From the NCBI RefSeq assembly GCF_900187615.1, contig NZ_FYDO01000003.1, positions 124,001 through 188,000 of the forward strand: a stretch of 64,000 nt of DNA. The letters run 5' to 3'. The notes beneath the pieces were generated by a model, which saw only the letters and a program-made list of their open reading frames with translations, was not told the origin of the DNA and did not search any database. Numbering within the stretch: the stretch's first letter is position 1; the number at the start of each line of letters is the position of its first letter. The position numbers and the translations under genes were made by a program. This document shows, piece by piece, positions 45,675 through 56,089 of this stretch. The stretch is from Pseudomonas sp. Irchel s3f7. GTDB lineage: Bacteria; Pseudomonadota; Gammaproteobacteria; Pseudomonadales; Pseudomonadaceae.

Positions 45675-45713
45675 CTTTCCCTGCTGCGACGAGAATCGGC
45701 GCAACAGGGAAAG
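45675..45713 (-). terminator. Terminator-like hairpin after yciK
   Basis: CTTTCCCTGCTGCG (45675-45688) and CGCAACAGGGAAAG (45700-45713) pair over 14 bases with one mismatch. The T-run on the minus-strand side is weak. It lies 14 bp beyond the yciK stop. Confidence 0.6.
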
Positions 45714-45726
45714 CGACACACGGCAG

Positions 45727-46467
45727 TTATTGAGCGTTAAAAGCCTGGCCGTTGACGCCGGTACTGTCCGGACCCATCAGGTACAGGTAGACCGGCATGA
45801 TCTCTTCGGGCGTCGGGTTGTTCAGTGGGTTTTCCCCAGGATAAGCCTGGGCGCGCATGCTGGTGCGGGTTGCGCCCGGGTTGATGCTGTTGGAGCGAAC
45901 CGGCGCCACAGTGTCGACTTCGTCGGCCAGGGTTTGCATCAGGCCTTCGGTGGCGAATTTTGAAACGCCGTAAGCGCCCCAATACGCACGCCCTTTGCGC
46001 CCGACACTGCTGGAGGTGAACACCACCGAGGCATCCTGGGACAGCTTGAGCAGCGGCAACAGCGTGCTGGTGAGCATGAACATCGCGTTGACGTTGACTT
46101 GCATCACGCGCATGAAGTTTTCGCCGGAGAGCTGTTCGATTGGTGTGCGCGGGCCAATGATCGAGGCGTTGTGCAGCAAACCGTCGAGGTGGCCGAACTC
46201 GGTTTCGATCATCGCGGCCAGTTCATCGTACTGATGGGGCAGGGCAGTTTCGAGGTTGAACGGGATGACGGCCGGTTGTGGATGGCCGGCCGCTTCGATT
46301 TCGTCGTAGACCTGGGTCAGGTTGGCTTCGGTCTTGCCCAGCAGCAGAACGGTTGCACCGTGCGCAGCATAGGTTTTTGCAGCGGCAGCGCCGATGCCGC
46401 GACCGGCACCGGTCACCAGAATGACCCGGTCCTTGAGCAGCTCGGGGCGGGCGGAATAATCAAACAT
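45727..46467 (-). CDS. yciK: YciK-family short-chain dehydrogenase
   Basis: A 246-residue SDR starting MFDYSARPELLKDRVILVTG, with cofactor motif TGAGRGIGAAAAKTY, LLHNASIIGPRTP, catalytic FTSSSVGRKG and YGVSKFA. The wording is that of YciK, a conserved gammaproteobacterial SDR of unknown substrate. It follows mupP and ubiG on the same strand, the same order as PA3173-PA3171 in PAO1 (from memory). A REP element separates it from mupP, so read-through may be reduced. GAGG precedes the ATG. Confidence 0.92.
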   Translation of the reverse strand: MFDYSARPELLKDRVILVTGAGRGIGAAAAKTYAAHGATVLLLGKTEANLTQVYDEIEAAGHPQPAVIPFNLETALPHQYDELAAMIETEFGHLDGLLHNASIIGPRTPIEQLSGENFMRVMQVNVNAMFMLTSTLLPLLKLSQDASVVFTSSSVGRKGRAYWGAYGVSKFATEGLMQTLADEVDTVAPVRSNSINPGATRTSMRAQAYPGENPLNNPTPEEIMPVYLYLMGPDSTGVNGQAFNAQ

Positions 46468-46500
46468 AAAGAAACCTCATCAAAGACCTGCATCGTACCT

Positions 46501-46627
46501 GTGGCGAGGGAGCTTGCTCCCGCTCGGCTGCGAAGCAGTCGTAATCTTTTAATCGCAGTGCATAGGACTGCGCATGCCAGGTAAAGGGGCCGCTTCGCGG
46601 CCCAGCGGGAGCAAGCTCCCTCGCCAC
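46501..46627. repeat. REPIN-type element, long-spacer family
   Basis: GTGGCGAGGGAGCTTGCTCC then CGCT (46501-46524) and its exact reverse complement (46604-46627) enclose about 79 bases with further small hairpins. It is the same family as 3330-3455. It lies between mupP and yciK. Confidence 0.9.
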
Positions 46628-46644
46628 AAAAGCACGTGCCCGGC

Positions 46645-47316
46645 TCAGCAGCTACAGAGGGCGCTATCCAAAACCTTGCGCAACTCCAGCGGATGGTCGA
46701 CCACCACGTCCGCACCCCAATGCCGCGGGTTATCGTCCGGATGGATATAACCGAAGGTCACCGCAGCGGTCTTGGTGCCGGCATCGCGACCCGACTCGAT
46801 ATCACGCAGGTCATCGCCCACGAACAGCACGCTGGCCGGATCCAGGTCGAGCATCTTGCAGGCGAGGATCAGCGGCTCGGGGTCTGGTTTGCTGTTCTTC
46901 ACATGATCCGGGCAGATCAACAGCGCCGAGCGCTCGGCCAGCCCCAGTTGTTGCATGATCGGCTCGGCGAAGCGCAGCGGCTTGTTGGTGACCACGCCCC
47001 AGATCAGGTTGGCCTTTTCGATGTCCGCCAGCAGTTCGCCCATGCCGTCGAACAGCTTGCTGTGAACGGCGCAACCCACGAGATAGCGCTCCAGGAATTC
47101 CAGGCGCAACTCTTCGAAACCAGGGGACTCCGGGTCCATGGCGAAGGTCGCTGCAACCATCGCCTTGGCGCCGCCGGAGATCTCGTCGCGGATGTGTTTA
47201 TCGTTGATCGGCGGCAAGCCGCGGTCGGCAAGCATCGCCTGGCAAATCGCGATGAAGTCCGGCGCGGTGTCGAGCAGGGTGCCGTCCATGTCGAAAAGAA
47301 CTGCTCTGATAGGCAT
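46645..47316 (-). CDS. mupP: N-acetylmuramic acid 6-phosphate phosphatase
   Basis: A 223-residue HAD phosphatase: motif [14 protein letters not shown], motif [16 protein letters not shown] and motif [14 protein letters not shown]. The position between ubiG and yciK matches MupP of P. aeruginosa, which works in the peptidoglycan recycling route that bypasses de novo UDP-MurNAc synthesis. It was formerly annotated as phosphoglycolate phosphatase, and that reading cannot be excluded by sequence alone. AGGAG lies inside the end of ubiG, and four bases separate the genes. Confidence 0.9.
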   Translation of the reverse strand: MPIRAVLFDMDGTLLDTAPDFIAICQAMLADRGLPPINDKHIRDEISGGAKAMVAATFAMDPESPGFEELRLEFLERYLVGCAVHSKLFDGMGELLADIEKANLIWGVVTNKPLRFAEPIMQQLGLAERSALLICPDHVKNSKPDPEPLILACKMLDLDPASVLFVGDDLRDIESGRDAGTKTAAVTFGYIHPDDNPRHWGADVVVDHPLELRKVLDSALCSC

Positions 47317-47320
47317 CGAC

Positions 47321-48019
47321 TTACTCCTCGCGCAGGGTCTGGATCATGTAGTTGACGTCCACGTCGGCCGCCAGTTTGTAATGCTTGGTCAGTGGGTTGT
47401 ACGTCAGGCCGATGATGTCCTTGACGGTCAGGCCGGCCATGCGGCTCCAGGCGCCGAGCTCGGAAGGGCGGATGAATTTCTTGAAGTCGTGGGTGCCGCG
47501 CGGCAACAGCTTCATGATGTATTCGGCGCCGACGATGGCGAACAGGTACGCCTTCGGGTTGCGGTTGATGGTCGAGAAGAACACCTGGCCGCCGGGCTTG
47601 ACCATGCGGAAGCAGGCGCGGATCACCGAAGATGGGTCCGGCACGTGTTCGAGCATTTCCAGGCAGGTGACCACGTCGAACTGCTCGGGCATTTCCTCGG
47701 CCAGGGCTTCAGCGGTGATCTGTCGGTATTCGACGCTCACGCCGGATTCCAGCTGATGCAAACGCGCGACCGCCAGCGGCGCTTCGCCCATGTCGATGCC
47801 CATTACGGTCGCGCCGCGCTGAGCCATGGCTTCGCTGAGGATACCGCCGCCACAACCGACGTCGAGGACTTTCTTGCCGGCCAGGTTGACCCGTTCGTCA
47901 ATCCAGTTGACCCGCAGCGGGTTGATGTCGTGCAGCGGTTTGAATTCGCTCTCACGGTCCCACCAGCGATGGGCCAGGGCCTCGAATTTGGCGATTTCGG
48001 CGTAGTCGACGTTGCTCAT
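47321..48019 (-). CDS. ubiG: Ubiquinone biosynthesis O-methyltransferase
   Basis: A 232-residue SAM methyltransferase that carries out both O-methylations of ubiquinone synthesis. Marks are the [21 protein letters not shown] terminus, SAM motif [29 protein letters not shown] and [17 protein letters not shown]. It is full length. It lies in an operon with mupP downstream and mtaD 58 bp upstream on the same strand. Confidence 0.96.
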   Translation of the reverse strand: MSNVDYAEIAKFEALAHRWWDRESEFKPLHDINPLRVNWIDERVNLAGKKVLDVGCGGGILSEAMAQRGATVMGIDMGEAPLAVARLHQLESGVSVEYRQITAEALAEEMPEQFDVVTCLEMLEHVPDPSSVIRACFRMVKPGGQVFFSTINRNPKAYLFAIVGAEYIMKLLPRGTHDFKKFIRPSELGAWSRMAGLTVKDIIGLTYNPLTKHYKLAADVDVNYMIQTLREE

Positions 48020-48077
48020 GGTTTAAGTCCTCGAAAAACTTGAAAAATCCTGTTGCCCCGGGGTTGGTCCGGGGGGC

Positions 48078-49412
48078 TTACGATTCGGTACGGCCGCTGA
48101 TGCGCTGGCCCCAGGCCTTGGCGGTGGCGCTGAGTTGCTGTTCATCCATGCGCGTCAGGCGACGGTCATCGAGCAATTGTTTGCCGGCGACCCAAAGGTG
48201 TTTCACGCAATCCCGGCCGGTGGCGTATATAAGCTGCGATACCGGGTCGTACACCGGTTGCTGGGCCAGGCCGGAAAGATCGAACGCCACGATGTCCGCA
48301 GCCTTGCCGATTTCCAGCGAGCCGACGTCGGCCTCGATCCCCAGCGCCCGGGCGCCGTTGAGGGTGGCCATGCGCAGGGCGCGGTGGGCGTCCAGTGCCG
48401 TGGCGGAACCGGCGACGGCCTTGGCCAGCAGGGCAGCGGTGCGGGTTTCCCCCAGCAGGTCGAGGTCATTGTTGCTGGCCGCACCATCAGTGCCAACCGC
48501 GACATTGACCCCGGCCTGCCACATACGCTCGACCGGACAGAAACCGCTGGCGAGCTTCAGGTTCGACTCCGGGCAATGAATCACATGGGTGTTGCTTTCT
48601 ACCAGCAGCGCCAGGTCTTCTTCGCTGACCTGGGTCATATGAACCGCCTGGAAGCGCGGCCCCAGCAGGCCAAGGCGCGCAAGACGGGCCAACGGACGTT
48701 CGCCGCGTTGTTCGACCGACTGCTGCACTTCGAATGCGGTTTCGTGCACGTGCATATGGATCGACGCGTCTAGCTCTTCGGCGATCACACGGATTTTTTC
48801 CAGGTTCTCATCGCCCACGGTGTAAGGCGCGTGGGGGCCGAAGGTGATCTTGATGCGTTCGTGATGCTTGAGATCGCCGAACAACTCGACGCCCTGACGA
48901 ATGGCTTCGTCCGCGCTGCTGGCGCCCGGGATCGGGAAGTCGAGGATCGGAATGGCGATCTGCGCACGGATGCCGGCGTTGTGCACGCGTTCGCTGGCGA
49001 TCTTCGGGAAAAAATACATGTCGGAAAAGCAGGTGATACCGCCCTTGAGCTGCTCGGCGATGGCCAGGTCCGTGCCATCGCGCACGAAATCCTCGTCGAC
49101 CCATTTGGCTTCAGCGGGCCAGATATGGTTTTCCAGCCAGGTCATCAGCGGCAGGTCATCGGCCAGCCCGCGGAACAGGCTCATCGCCGCGTGACCATGG
49201 GCGTTGATCAGGCCGGGGCTGAGCAGCACGTCAGGCAATTCGCGAATTTCGGTTGCGTTAAGCTTCAGGGCAGCGGAACGTGGGCCGATAAACACGATGC
49301 GTCCATCACGGATGCCCACGCCATGTTCTTTGAGGACAACACCAGCGGGTTCGACGGGTACCAGCCAGGTCGGCAGTAATAACAGGTCGAGCGCAGCGGC
49401 AGTGTTCGGCAT
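48078..49412 (-). CDS. mtaD: Methylthioadenosine deaminase (TRZ/ATZ amidohydrolase family)
   Basis: A 444-residue metal-dependent deaminase of the MTA/SAH group. Metal ligands are in [26 protein letters not shown] and [14 protein letters not shown], with the catalytic Asp in [16 protein letters not shown]. It is divergent from mtnA, which uses the downstream sugar phosphate. This is the PA3170/PA3169 arrangement, where MTA is deaminated to methylthioinosine. It has a TATACT -10-like box upstream. Confidence 0.9.
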   Translation of the reverse strand: MPNTAAALDLLLLPTWLVPVEPAGVVLKEHGVGIRDGRIVFIGPRSAALKLNATEIRELPDVLLSPGLINAHGHAAMSLFRGLADDLPLMTWLENHIWPAEAKWVDEDFVRDGTDLAIAEQLKGGITCFSDMYFFPKIASERVHNAGIRAQIAIPILDFPIPGASSADEAIRQGVELFGDLKHHERIKITFGPHAPYTVGDENLEKIRVIAEELDASIHMHVHETAFEVQQSVEQRGERPLARLARLGLLGPRFQAVHMTQVSEEDLALLVESNTHVIHCPESNLKLASGFCPVERMWQAGVNVAVGTDGAASNNDLDLLGETRTAALLAKAVAGSATALDAHRALRMATLNGARALGIEADVGSLEIGKAADIVAFDLSGLAQQPVYDPVSQLIYATGRDCVKHLWVAGKQLLDDRRLTRMDEQQLSATAKAWGQRISGRTES

Positions 49413-49449
49413 CGAAGGTTGGTTCCAGTGCTTTTGTAAAGGATGGCGA

Positions 49450-49487
49450 AGTATACCCGAGCGTCTTCGCGGGGGGCTCGCTATAAT
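49450..49487. promoter_or_regulatory. Divergent -10 elements of mtaD and mtnA
   Basis: TATAAT (49482-49487, plus strand) and TATACT (49450-49455, minus strand) point outward toward mtnA and mtaD. The -35 boxes are poor, so an activator or extended -10 recognition is possible. Confidence 0.5.
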
Positions 49488-49519
49488 CGGCGGCTTTGTT
49501 ACTGAGTACGGGGTGTGGG

Positions 49520-50596
49520 ATGCGCGATCGACTGTTGGCTGCGGAAAAGGTTAAGGCCATCGATTGGCGTGATGGTGCCCTGTATCTGCTGGATCAGCGT
49601 ATTTTGCCGTTCGAGGAAACCTGGATTGCCTACACCAGCGCAGCCGGCGTGGCAGAGGCCATTCGCTCGATGGTGGTGCGTGGCGCCCCGGCCATTGGTA
49701 TCAGTGCGGCTTACGGCATTGTGCTGGCAGCCCGTGAGCGAATTGCCGAGGGTGGCGACTGGTACGCGGCGCTGGAAGAGGATTTCGCGCTGCTGGCCGA
49801 TTCCCGTCCGACAGCAGTCAACCTGTTCTGGGCGCTAGGCCGCATGCACGACCGACTTGATCGCCTGAAAGAAAATGCCGATCCGCTGACGGCGCTGGAG
49901 GCCGAGGCTATCGCCATTCACGAAAGTGATCGCGAAGCCAACCTGACCATGGCGCAGTTGGGTGTCGACCTGATCCGCAAACACCAGGGCAATGCCCAGA
50001 CCATTCTGACCCACTGCAATACCGGCGCACTGGCCACCGGCGGCTTCGGTACGGCGCTGGGGGTGATCCGCGGTGCGTTCATCGAGGGCATGATCGAGCG
50101 CGTGTACGCCGACGAGACCCGTCCATGGCTGCAGGGTTCGCGGTTGACCGCGTGGGAACTGGCCAACGAGGGCATTCCCGTGACCCTCAATGCCGACTCC
50201 GCTGCCGCCCACATCATGAAGACCAAGGGCATTACCTGGGTGATCGTCGGCGCTGACCGGATCACCGCCAATGGCGACGTGGCGAACAAAATCGGCACCT
50301 ATCAATTGGCAGTCAACGCCATGCACCACGGCGTGCGCTTCATGGTTGTCGCGCCGAGCTCGACCATCGACATGCACCTGGCCAGTGGCGACGACATCCC
50401 GATTGAAGAGCGTGATGGTCGCGAACTGCTGGACGTTGGCGGCAAGCGAGTCGGGGCGGATGTCGATGCGTTCAATCCCGTGTTTGACGTGACCCCGGCG
50501 GACCTGATTGATGCGATCGTCACCGAAAAAGGCATCGTCGAGCGCCCGGACACTGCGAAAATGGCGCAGTTGATGTGCCGTAAGCGTCTGCATTAA
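49520..50596 (+). CDS. mtnA: S-methyl-5-thioribose-1-phosphate isomerase
   Basis: A 358-residue isomerase of the methionine salvage pathway, converting methylthioribose 1-phosphate to methylthioribulose 1-phosphate. The active-site Cys is in [20 protein letters not shown] and the Asp in [19 protein letters not shown]. The start is taken at 49520 ([19 protein letters not shown]). It is divergent from mtaD and upstream of gyrA. Confidence 0.95.
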   Translation: MRDRLLAAEKVKAIDWRDGALYLLDQRILPFEETWIAYTSAAGVAEAIRSMVVRGAPAIGISAAYGIVLAARERIAEGGDWYAALEEDFALLADSRPTAVNLFWALGRMHDRLDRLKENADPLTALEAEAIAIHESDREANLTMAQLGVDLIRKHQGNAQTILTHCNTGALATGGFGTALGVIRGAFIEGMIERVYADETRPWLQGSRLTAWELANEGIPVTLNADSAAAHIMKTKGITWVIVGADRITANGDVANKIGTYQLAVNAMHHGVRFMVVAPSSTIDMHLASGDDIPIEERDGRELLDVGGKRVGADVDAFNPVFDVTPADLIDAIVTEKGIVERPDTAKMAQLMCRKRLH

Positions 50597-50618
50597 AGGG
50601 ATGTTGTGTCTGAAAGGT

Positions 50619-50697
50619 CCCCATCGCTGGCAAGCCAGCTCCCACAGGTTTTGCGCCCGCCACTAATCCTGTAGGAGCTGGCTTGCCAGCGATGGGG
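50619..50697. repeat. REPIN-type inverted repeat
   Basis: CCCCATCGCTGGCAAGCCAG then CTCC (50619-50642) and its reverse complement ending at 50697 enclose about 31 bases. It is the same family as 19638-19701. It is in the 425-bp gap before gyrA. The rest of that gap (50698-51021) must hold the gyrA promoter; GATAAC near 50845 is a possible -10 without a good -35. Confidence 0.88.
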
Positions 50698-51021
50698 CCT
50701 TAAAAGTCAATAAACATCCGCAAGCCAAGCCTCATATCTGCATTCAAAGAAGCTCTAAGCTTCTCTCGTCCCCTTCAAGCCTGTCACCGGTCAACTAACT
50801 ACTCTCCATGCGCGTCAGGGGGATAGGTGCGTGGCGGCTCTTGTGATAACATCCGGCGGTTTCCAGGGTTGCCCGAAGTGGCAACCTGTACTGCGCAGAT
50901 CCATGGCATAACTCGTTGATTTGTCGTAAGTCGGTGCATGGCACTCAGCCTGTAGCGACGAGCTTCGTTGGTCCCATATGGATATGACGAAGTTTCACCA
51001 GAAAAAGGAATCAGGCTTCTC

Positions 51022-53676
51022 ATGGGCGAACTGGCCAAAGAAATCCTCCCGGTCAATATCGAAGACGAGCTGAAGCAGTCCTACCTCGACTACGCGATGA
51101 GCGTAATTGTCGGGCGGGCACTGCCGGATGCGCGCGATGGCTTGAAGCCCGTGCACCGGCGTGTGCTGTTCGCGATGAGCGAGCTGGGCAACGACTTCAA
51201 CAAGCCGTACAAGAAATCTGCCCGTGTTGTCGGTGACGTGATCGGTAAGTATCACCCGCACGGTGATACCGCGGTGTACGACACCATCGTTCGGATGGCG
51301 CAGCCATTCTCTTTGCGCTACCTGCTGGTAGACGGTCAGGGCAACTTCGGTTCCGTGGACGGCGACAACGCCGCGGCCATGCGATACACCGAAGTGCGCA
51401 TGACCAAGTTGGCGCACGAACTGCTGGCTGACCTGCATAAAGAAACCGTGGACTGGGTGCCGAACTACGACGGCACCGAAATGATCCCGGCGGTCATGCC
51501 AACCCGTATTCCCAACTTGCTCGTCAACGGCTCCAGCGGTATCGCCGTGGGCATGGCGACCAACATTCCGCCGCACAACCTCGGTGAAGTCATCGACGGT
51601 TGCCTGGCGCTCATCGACAATCCCGAGCTGACTGTCGACGAGCTGATGCAATACATCCCGGGTCCGGACTTCCCGACCGCGGCGATCATCAACGGTCGTG
51701 CCGGCATCATCGAAGCCTACCGCACCGGTCGTGGCCGCATTTACATGCGCGCCCGCTCGATGATCGAAGACATCGACAAGGTCGGTGGCCGCCAGCAGAT
51801 CGTCATCACCGAACTCCCATACCAGCTGAACAAGGCGCGTCTGATCGAGAAGATCGCCGAGCTGGTTAAAGAGAAGAAGCTGGAAGGCATCACCGAACTG
51901 CGCGACGAGTCCGACAAGGACGGTATGCGCGTCGTGATCGAGCTGCGTCGCGGCGAAGTGCCTGAGGTCATCCTCAACAATCTCTACGCCCAGACCCAGC
52001 TGCAAGCAGTATTCGGTATCAACATCGTTGCGCTGATCGATGGCCGTCCGCGGATCCTGAACCTCAAGGACCTGCTGGAAGCGTTCGTTCGCCACCGTCG
52101 CGAAGTCGTTACCCGCCGTACCGTGTTCGAGCTGCGTAAAGCCCGCGAACGTGGCCACATTCTTGAAGGTCAAGCGGTTGCCCTGTCGAACATCGACCCG
52201 GTCATCGCCCTGATCAAGGCCTCGCCAACCCCGTCGGAAGCCAAGGAAGCGCTGATCAGCACGGCCTGGGAATCCTCCGCCGTAGTGGCGATGGTCGAGC
52301 GTGCCGGTGCCGATTCTTGCCGTCCGGAGACCCTGGACCCGCAATACGGTCTGCGCGAGGGCAAGTACTTCCTATCCCCGGAACAGGCACAAGCCATTCT
52401 GGAACTGCGTCTGCACCGTCTGACCGGTCTGGAACACGAAAAGCTGCTGGCCGAGTATCAAGAGATCCTCAACCAGATCGGCGAACTGATCCGCATCCTC
52501 AGCAGCGCCACGCGCCTGATGGAAGTGATCCGCGAAGAGCTGGAAGTGATCCGCGCCGAGTACGGCGACGTGCGTCGCACCGAGATTCTCGATGCGCGTC
52601 TGGACCTGACCCTGGGTGACATGATCCCGGAAGAAGAGCGCGTCGTGACCATTTCCCACGGTGGCTACGCCAAGACCCAGCCATTGGCTGCGTACCAGGC
52701 TCAGCGTCGTGGCGGTAAAGGCAAATCGGCTACCGGTGTGAAGGATGAGGACTACATTGCTCACCTGCTGGTCGCCAACAGCCACACCACGCTGCTGCTG
52801 TTCTCCAGCAAAGGCAAAGTGTACTGGCTGAAAACCTACGAAATTCCGGAAGCGTCCCGCGCTGCCCGTGGTCGTCCGCTGGTCAACCTGCTGCCGCTGG
52901 ACAGTGATGAATACATCACCACCATGCTGCCGGTCGAGGAATACACCGAAGGTCACTTCATCTTCATGGCCACTGCCAAAGGCACTGTGAAGAAGACCCC
53001 GCTGGAATCCTTCAGCCGTCAACGCAGCGTCGGTCTGATCGCGCTGGAACTGGACGAAGGCGACGTACTGATCTCTGCCGCCATTACCGATGGCGAGCGC
53101 GAAGTCATGCTGTTCTCCGATGGCGGCAAGGTTACCCGTTTCAAGGAAACTGACGTTCGCGCCATGGGCCGTACCGCTCGCGGTGTCCGCGGCATGCGTC
53201 TGCCAGAAGGCCAGAAGCTGATTTCCATGCTGATCCCGGAAGAAGGCAGCCAGATCCTCACCGCTTCGGCGCGTGGCTTCGGCAAGCGCACCGCGATCAC
53301 CGAGTTCCCTGAGTACAAACGTGGCGGTCAAGGCGTTATCGCCATGGTCAGCAACGACCGTAACGGCCGTCTGGTCGGCGCGGTCCAGGTGCTTGATGGC
53401 GAAGAAATCATGCTGATTTCCGACCAGGGCACGCTGGTACGTACCCGTGTCGACGAAGTGTCCAGCCTGGGTCGTAACACCCAGGGCGTGACCCTGATCA
53501 AACTGGCCAGCGACGAAACGCTGGTCGGGCTGGAACGGGTTCAGGAACCGTCGGAAGTCGAAGGCGAAGAGCTGGAAGGCGAAGAGGGTGCCGTGTTCGA
53601 GGGTGAAGTTGTGATCGACGACGCTGTCGAAGACCAACAGCTCGACGCCGCCGCTGACGAAGAACCACAAGAGTAA
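51022..53676 (+). CDS. gyrA: DNA gyrase subunit A
   Basis: An 884-residue breakage-rejoining subunit. The catalytic Tyr122 is in [10 protein letters not shown]. The quinolone-resistance region reads [11 protein letters not shown] with Thr83 and Asp87, the sensitive wild-type residues. The C-terminal six-bladed domain carries the GyrA-box sequence [10 protein letters not shown], and the protein ends in an acidic tail ([15 protein letters not shown] ... DEEPQE). The start at 51022 ([15 protein letters not shown]) follows AAAAGGAA by about a dozen bases. It has its own terminator. Confidence 0.98.
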   Translation: MGELAKEILPVNIEDELKQSYLDYAMSVIVGRALPDARDGLKPVHRRVLFAMSELGNDFNKPYKKSARVVGDVIGKYHPHGDTAVYDTIVRMAQPFSLRYLLVDGQGNFGSVDGDNAAAMRYTEVRMTKLAHELLADLHKETVDWVPNYDGTEMIPAVMPTRIPNLLVNGSSGIAVGMATNIPPHNLGEVIDGCLALIDNPELTVDELMQYIPGPDFPTAAIINGRAGIIEAYRTGRGRIYMRARSMIEDIDKVGGRQQIVITELPYQLNKARLIEKIAELVKEKKLEGITELRDESDKDGMRVVIELRRGEVPEVILNNLYAQTQLQAVFGINIVALIDGRPRILNLKDLLEAFVRHRREVVTRRTVFELRKARERGHILEGQAVALSNIDPVIALIKASPTPSEAKEALISTAWESSAVVAMVERAGADSCRPETLDPQYGLREGKYFLSPEQAQAILELRLHRLTGLEHEKLLAEYQEILNQIGELIRILSSATRLMEVIREELEVIRAEYGDVRRTEILDARLDLTLGDMIPEEERVVTISHGGYAKTQPLAAYQAQRRGGKGKSATGVKDEDYIAHLLVANSHTTLLLFSSKGKVYWLKTYEIPEASRAARGRPLVNLLPLDSDEYITTMLPVEEYTEGHFIFMATAKGTVKKTPLESFSRQRSVGLIALELDEGDVLISAAITDGEREVMLFSDGGKVTRFKETDVRAMGRTARGVRGMRLPEGQKLISMLIPEEGSQILTASARGFGKRTAITEFPEYKRGGQGVIAMVSNDRNGRLVGAVQVLDGEEIMLISDQGTLVRTRVDEVSSLGRNTQGVTLIKLASDETLVGLERVQEPSEVEGEELEGEEGAVFEGEVVIDDAVEDQQLDAAADEEPQE

Positions 53677-53687
53677 GCGGGTAAACA

Positions 53688-53718
53688 GGGGGCGGATGAA
53701 AATTCGCCCCCTTCTTGT
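53688..53718 (+). terminator. Rho-independent terminator of gyrA
   Basis: GGGGGCG and CGCCCCC pair around GATGAAAATT, followed by TTCTTGTTT. It is 12 bp after the gyrA stop. Confidence 0.87.
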
Positions 53719-53740
53719 TTCTCCCGTTTGAATGTAGGAC

Positions 53741-53840
53741 CTGTAGGAGCTGTCGAGTGAAACGAGGCTGCGATCTTTTGATCTTGCTTCATGGGGATCG
53801 GGAAAGATCGCAGCCTCGTTTCACTCGACAGCTCCTACAG
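53741..53840. repeat. REPIN-type element with perfect 38-base arms
   Basis: CTGTAGGAGCTGTCGAGTGA continues to CGATCTTT (53741-53778), and its exact reverse complement occupies 53803-53840, around 24 bases. It stands between gyrA and serC. A degraded copy is at 10141-10228, and part of the arm is shared with 34741-34811. Confidence 0.92.
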
Positions 53841-53897
53841 GGTTTCAGTGTTTACAGATTTATTGCGTGATACCACCAAATCAGAGCGAGATTGGAT

Positions 53898-54983
53898 GTG
53901 AGCAAGAGAGCCTATAACTTCTGTGCCGGTCCTGCGGCGCTTCCCGAAGCTGTCCTGAAGCGCGCCCAGGGTGAACTCCTTGACTGGCACGGCAAGGGCC
54001 TGTCGGTCATGGAAATGAGCCATCGCAGTGATGAGTTCGTGTCCATCGCCACCAAGGCCGAGCAGGATCTGCGTGATCTGCTGAATATCCCCTCGAACTA
54101 TAAAGTGCTGTTCCTGCAAGGTGGCGCCAGCCAGCAGTTCGCTCAGATCCCTCTGAACCTGCTGCCGGAAAACGGCTCTGCCGACTATATCGACACCGGT
54201 ATCTGGTCGCAGAAAGCGATCGAAGAAGCTTCGCGCTTCGGCAATGTCAATGTGGCTGCCACCGCCAAGCCTTACGACTATTTCGCCATTCCCGGCCAGA
54301 ACGAATGGAAGCTGTCGAAAGACGCGGCCTACGTTCATTACGCGCCGAACGAAACCATCGGCGGCCTGGAATTCCAGTGGATCCCGGAAACCGGCGACGT
54401 TCCGCTGGTAGCCGACATGTCTTCGGACATCCTGTCGCGCCCGGTGGATGTTTCGCGTTTCGGCATGATCTACGCCGGCGCCCAGAAAAACATCGGCCCG
54501 AGCGGCATCGTGGTCAACATCGTTCGCGAAGACCTGCTGGGTCACGCGCGTTCCATCTGCCCGACCATGCTCAACTACAAGGTCGCGGCCGATAACGGCT
54601 CGATGTACAACACGCCGCCGACCCTGGCCTGGTACCTGTCCGGCCTGGTGTTCGAATGGCTGAAGGAGCAGGGTGGTGTCGAAGCCATCGGCAAGCTCAA
54701 TGAAGTGAAAAAGCGCACGCTTTACGACTTCATTGACGCCAGCGGCCTCTACAGCAACCCGATCAATGAGCCGGACCGTTCGTGGATGAACGTGCCGTTC
54801 CGCCTCGCGGACGACCGTCTGGACAAGCCGTTCCTGGCCGGTGCCGACGAGCGCGGACTGCTGAACCTCAAGGGTCACCGCTCCGTGGGTGGCATGCGCG
54901 CCTCCATCTATAACGCCGTCGACATCGTTGCGGTCAACGCACTGGTTTCGTACATGGCAGAGTTCGAGAAGGAACATGGCTAA
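53898..54983 (+). CDS. serC: Phosphoserine aminotransferase
   Basis: A 361-residue PLP enzyme for serine and pyridoxine synthesis. It starts with MSKRAYNFCAGPAALPEAVL, has the PLP lysine in YAGAQKNIGPSG, and has ADMSSDILSRPVD. The GTG at 53898 is preferred to the in-frame TTG two codons earlier because it gives the usual N terminus and length. It heads the aromatic operon, and its TAA overlaps the ATG of pheA by one base. Confidence 0.97.
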   Translation: MSKRAYNFCAGPAALPEAVLKRAQGELLDWHGKGLSVMEMSHRSDEFVSIATKAEQDLRDLLNIPSNYKVLFLQGGASQQFAQIPLNLLPENGSADYIDTGIWSQKAIEEASRFGNVNVAATAKPYDYFAIPGQNEWKLSKDAAYVHYAPNETIGGLEFQWIPETGDVPLVADMSSDILSRPVDVSRFGMIYAGAQKNIGPSGIVVNIVREDLLGHARSICPTMLNYKVAADNGSMYNTPPTLAWYLSGLVFEWLKEQGGVEAIGKLNEVKKRTLYDFIDASGLYSNPINEPDRSWMNVPFRLADDRLDKPFLAGADERGLLNLKGHRSVGGMRASIYNAVDIVAVNALVSYMAEFEKEHG

Positions 54984-56077
54984 TGTCTGAGCAAGAACTC
55001 AAGGCACTGCGCGTTCGCATTGATGCTCTGGACACCAAAGTCCTGGAGCTGATCAGTGAGCGCGCACGCTGCGCCCAGGAAGTTGCGCGGGTAAAGATGG
55101 CCTCGCTGGCCGAAGGCGAAGTGCCGGTGTTCTATCGTCCTGAGCGTGAAGCTCAGGTGCTCAAACGAGTTATGGAGCGCAATCAGGGGCCGTTGGGCAA
55201 CGAAGAGATGGCGCGGCTGTTCCGCGAAATCATGTCTTCGTGCCTGGCGCTCGAGCAGCCGCTGAAAGTGGCGTACCTCGGTCCTGAAGGCACCTTTACC
55301 CAAGCGGCGGCCATGAAGCATTTCGGTCACGCCGTGATCAGCAAGCCGATGGCGGCGATCGACGAAGTGTTCCGCGAAGTGGCGGCCGGTGCGGTGAATT
55401 TTGGTGTGGTCCCGGTGGAAAACTCCACCGAAGGCGCGGTCAACCACACCCTCGACAGCTTCCTCGAGCATGACATGGTGATCTGCGGCGAAGTCGAGTT
55501 GCGCATCCACCATCACCTGTTGGTGGGCGAAAACACCAAGACCGACAGCATCAGCCGCATCTATTCCCACGCCCAGTCCCTGGCCCAGTGCCGCAAATGG
55601 CTGGACGCCCATTACCCGAATGTCGAGCGCGTGGCGGTGTCCAGCAACGCCGAAGCGGCCAAGCGGGTCAAAGGTGAGTGGAACTCGGCGGCGATTGCCG
55701 GCGATATGGCGGCGGGCCTGTACGGTCTGACCCGATTGGCCGAGAAGATCGAGGATCGCCCGGACAACTCCACACGCTTCCTGATGATCGGTAATCAGGA
55801 AGTGCCACCGACCGGCGACGACAAAACGTCCATCATCGTTTCGATGAGCAACAAGCCGGGCGCGTTGCACGAGTTGCTGGTGCCATTCCACGATAACGGT
55901 ATCGATCTGACGCGGATCGAGACTCGTCCTTCGCGCAGCGGTAAATGGACCTACGTGTTCTTCATCGACTTCGTCGGCCACCACCGCGACCCGCTGGTCA
56001 AAGGTGTGCTGGAAAAGATCAGTCAGGAAGCAGTGGCACTCAAAGTGCTGGGTTCCTACCCGAAAGCAGTTCTCTAA
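54983..56077 (+). CDS. pheA: Bifunctional chorismate mutase/prephenate dehydratase (P-protein)
   Basis: A 364-residue enzyme of phenylalanine synthesis. The chorismate mutase domain covers residues 1-90 (LRVRIDALDTKVLELISERA). The prephenate dehydratase domain starts AYLGPEGTFTQAA and includes DNSTRFLMIG. The ACT regulatory domain has GALHELL and ETRPSR, the phenylalanine-binding motifs, so feedback inhibition is expected. Its start overlaps the serC stop. Confidence 0.97.
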   Translation: MSEQELKALRVRIDALDTKVLELISERARCAQEVARVKMASLAEGEVPVFYRPEREAQVLKRVMERNQGPLGNEEMARLFREIMSSCLALEQPLKVAYLGPEGTFTQAAAMKHFGHAVISKPMAAIDEVFREVAAGAVNFGVVPVENSTEGAVNHTLDSFLEHDMVICGEVELRIHHHLLVGENTKTDSISRIYSHAQSLAQCRKWLDAHYPNVERVAVSSNAEAAKRVKGEWNSAAIAGDMAAGLYGLTRLAEKIEDRPDNSTRFLMIGNQEVPPTGDDKTSIIVSMSNKPGALHELLVPFHDNGIDLTRIETRPSRSGKWTYVFFIDFVGHHRDPLVKGVLEKISQEAVALKVLGSYPKAVL

Positions 56078-56089
56078 GGGGCGGTAGCA

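Noticed and set aside
50799..51056. Small minus-strand frame in the gyrA leader
   Set aside because: No ribosome binding site, overlaps the gyrA start, no recognisable domain.
53892..53900. TTG start for serC at 53892
   Set aside because: GTG 53898 gives the usual N terminus and length.
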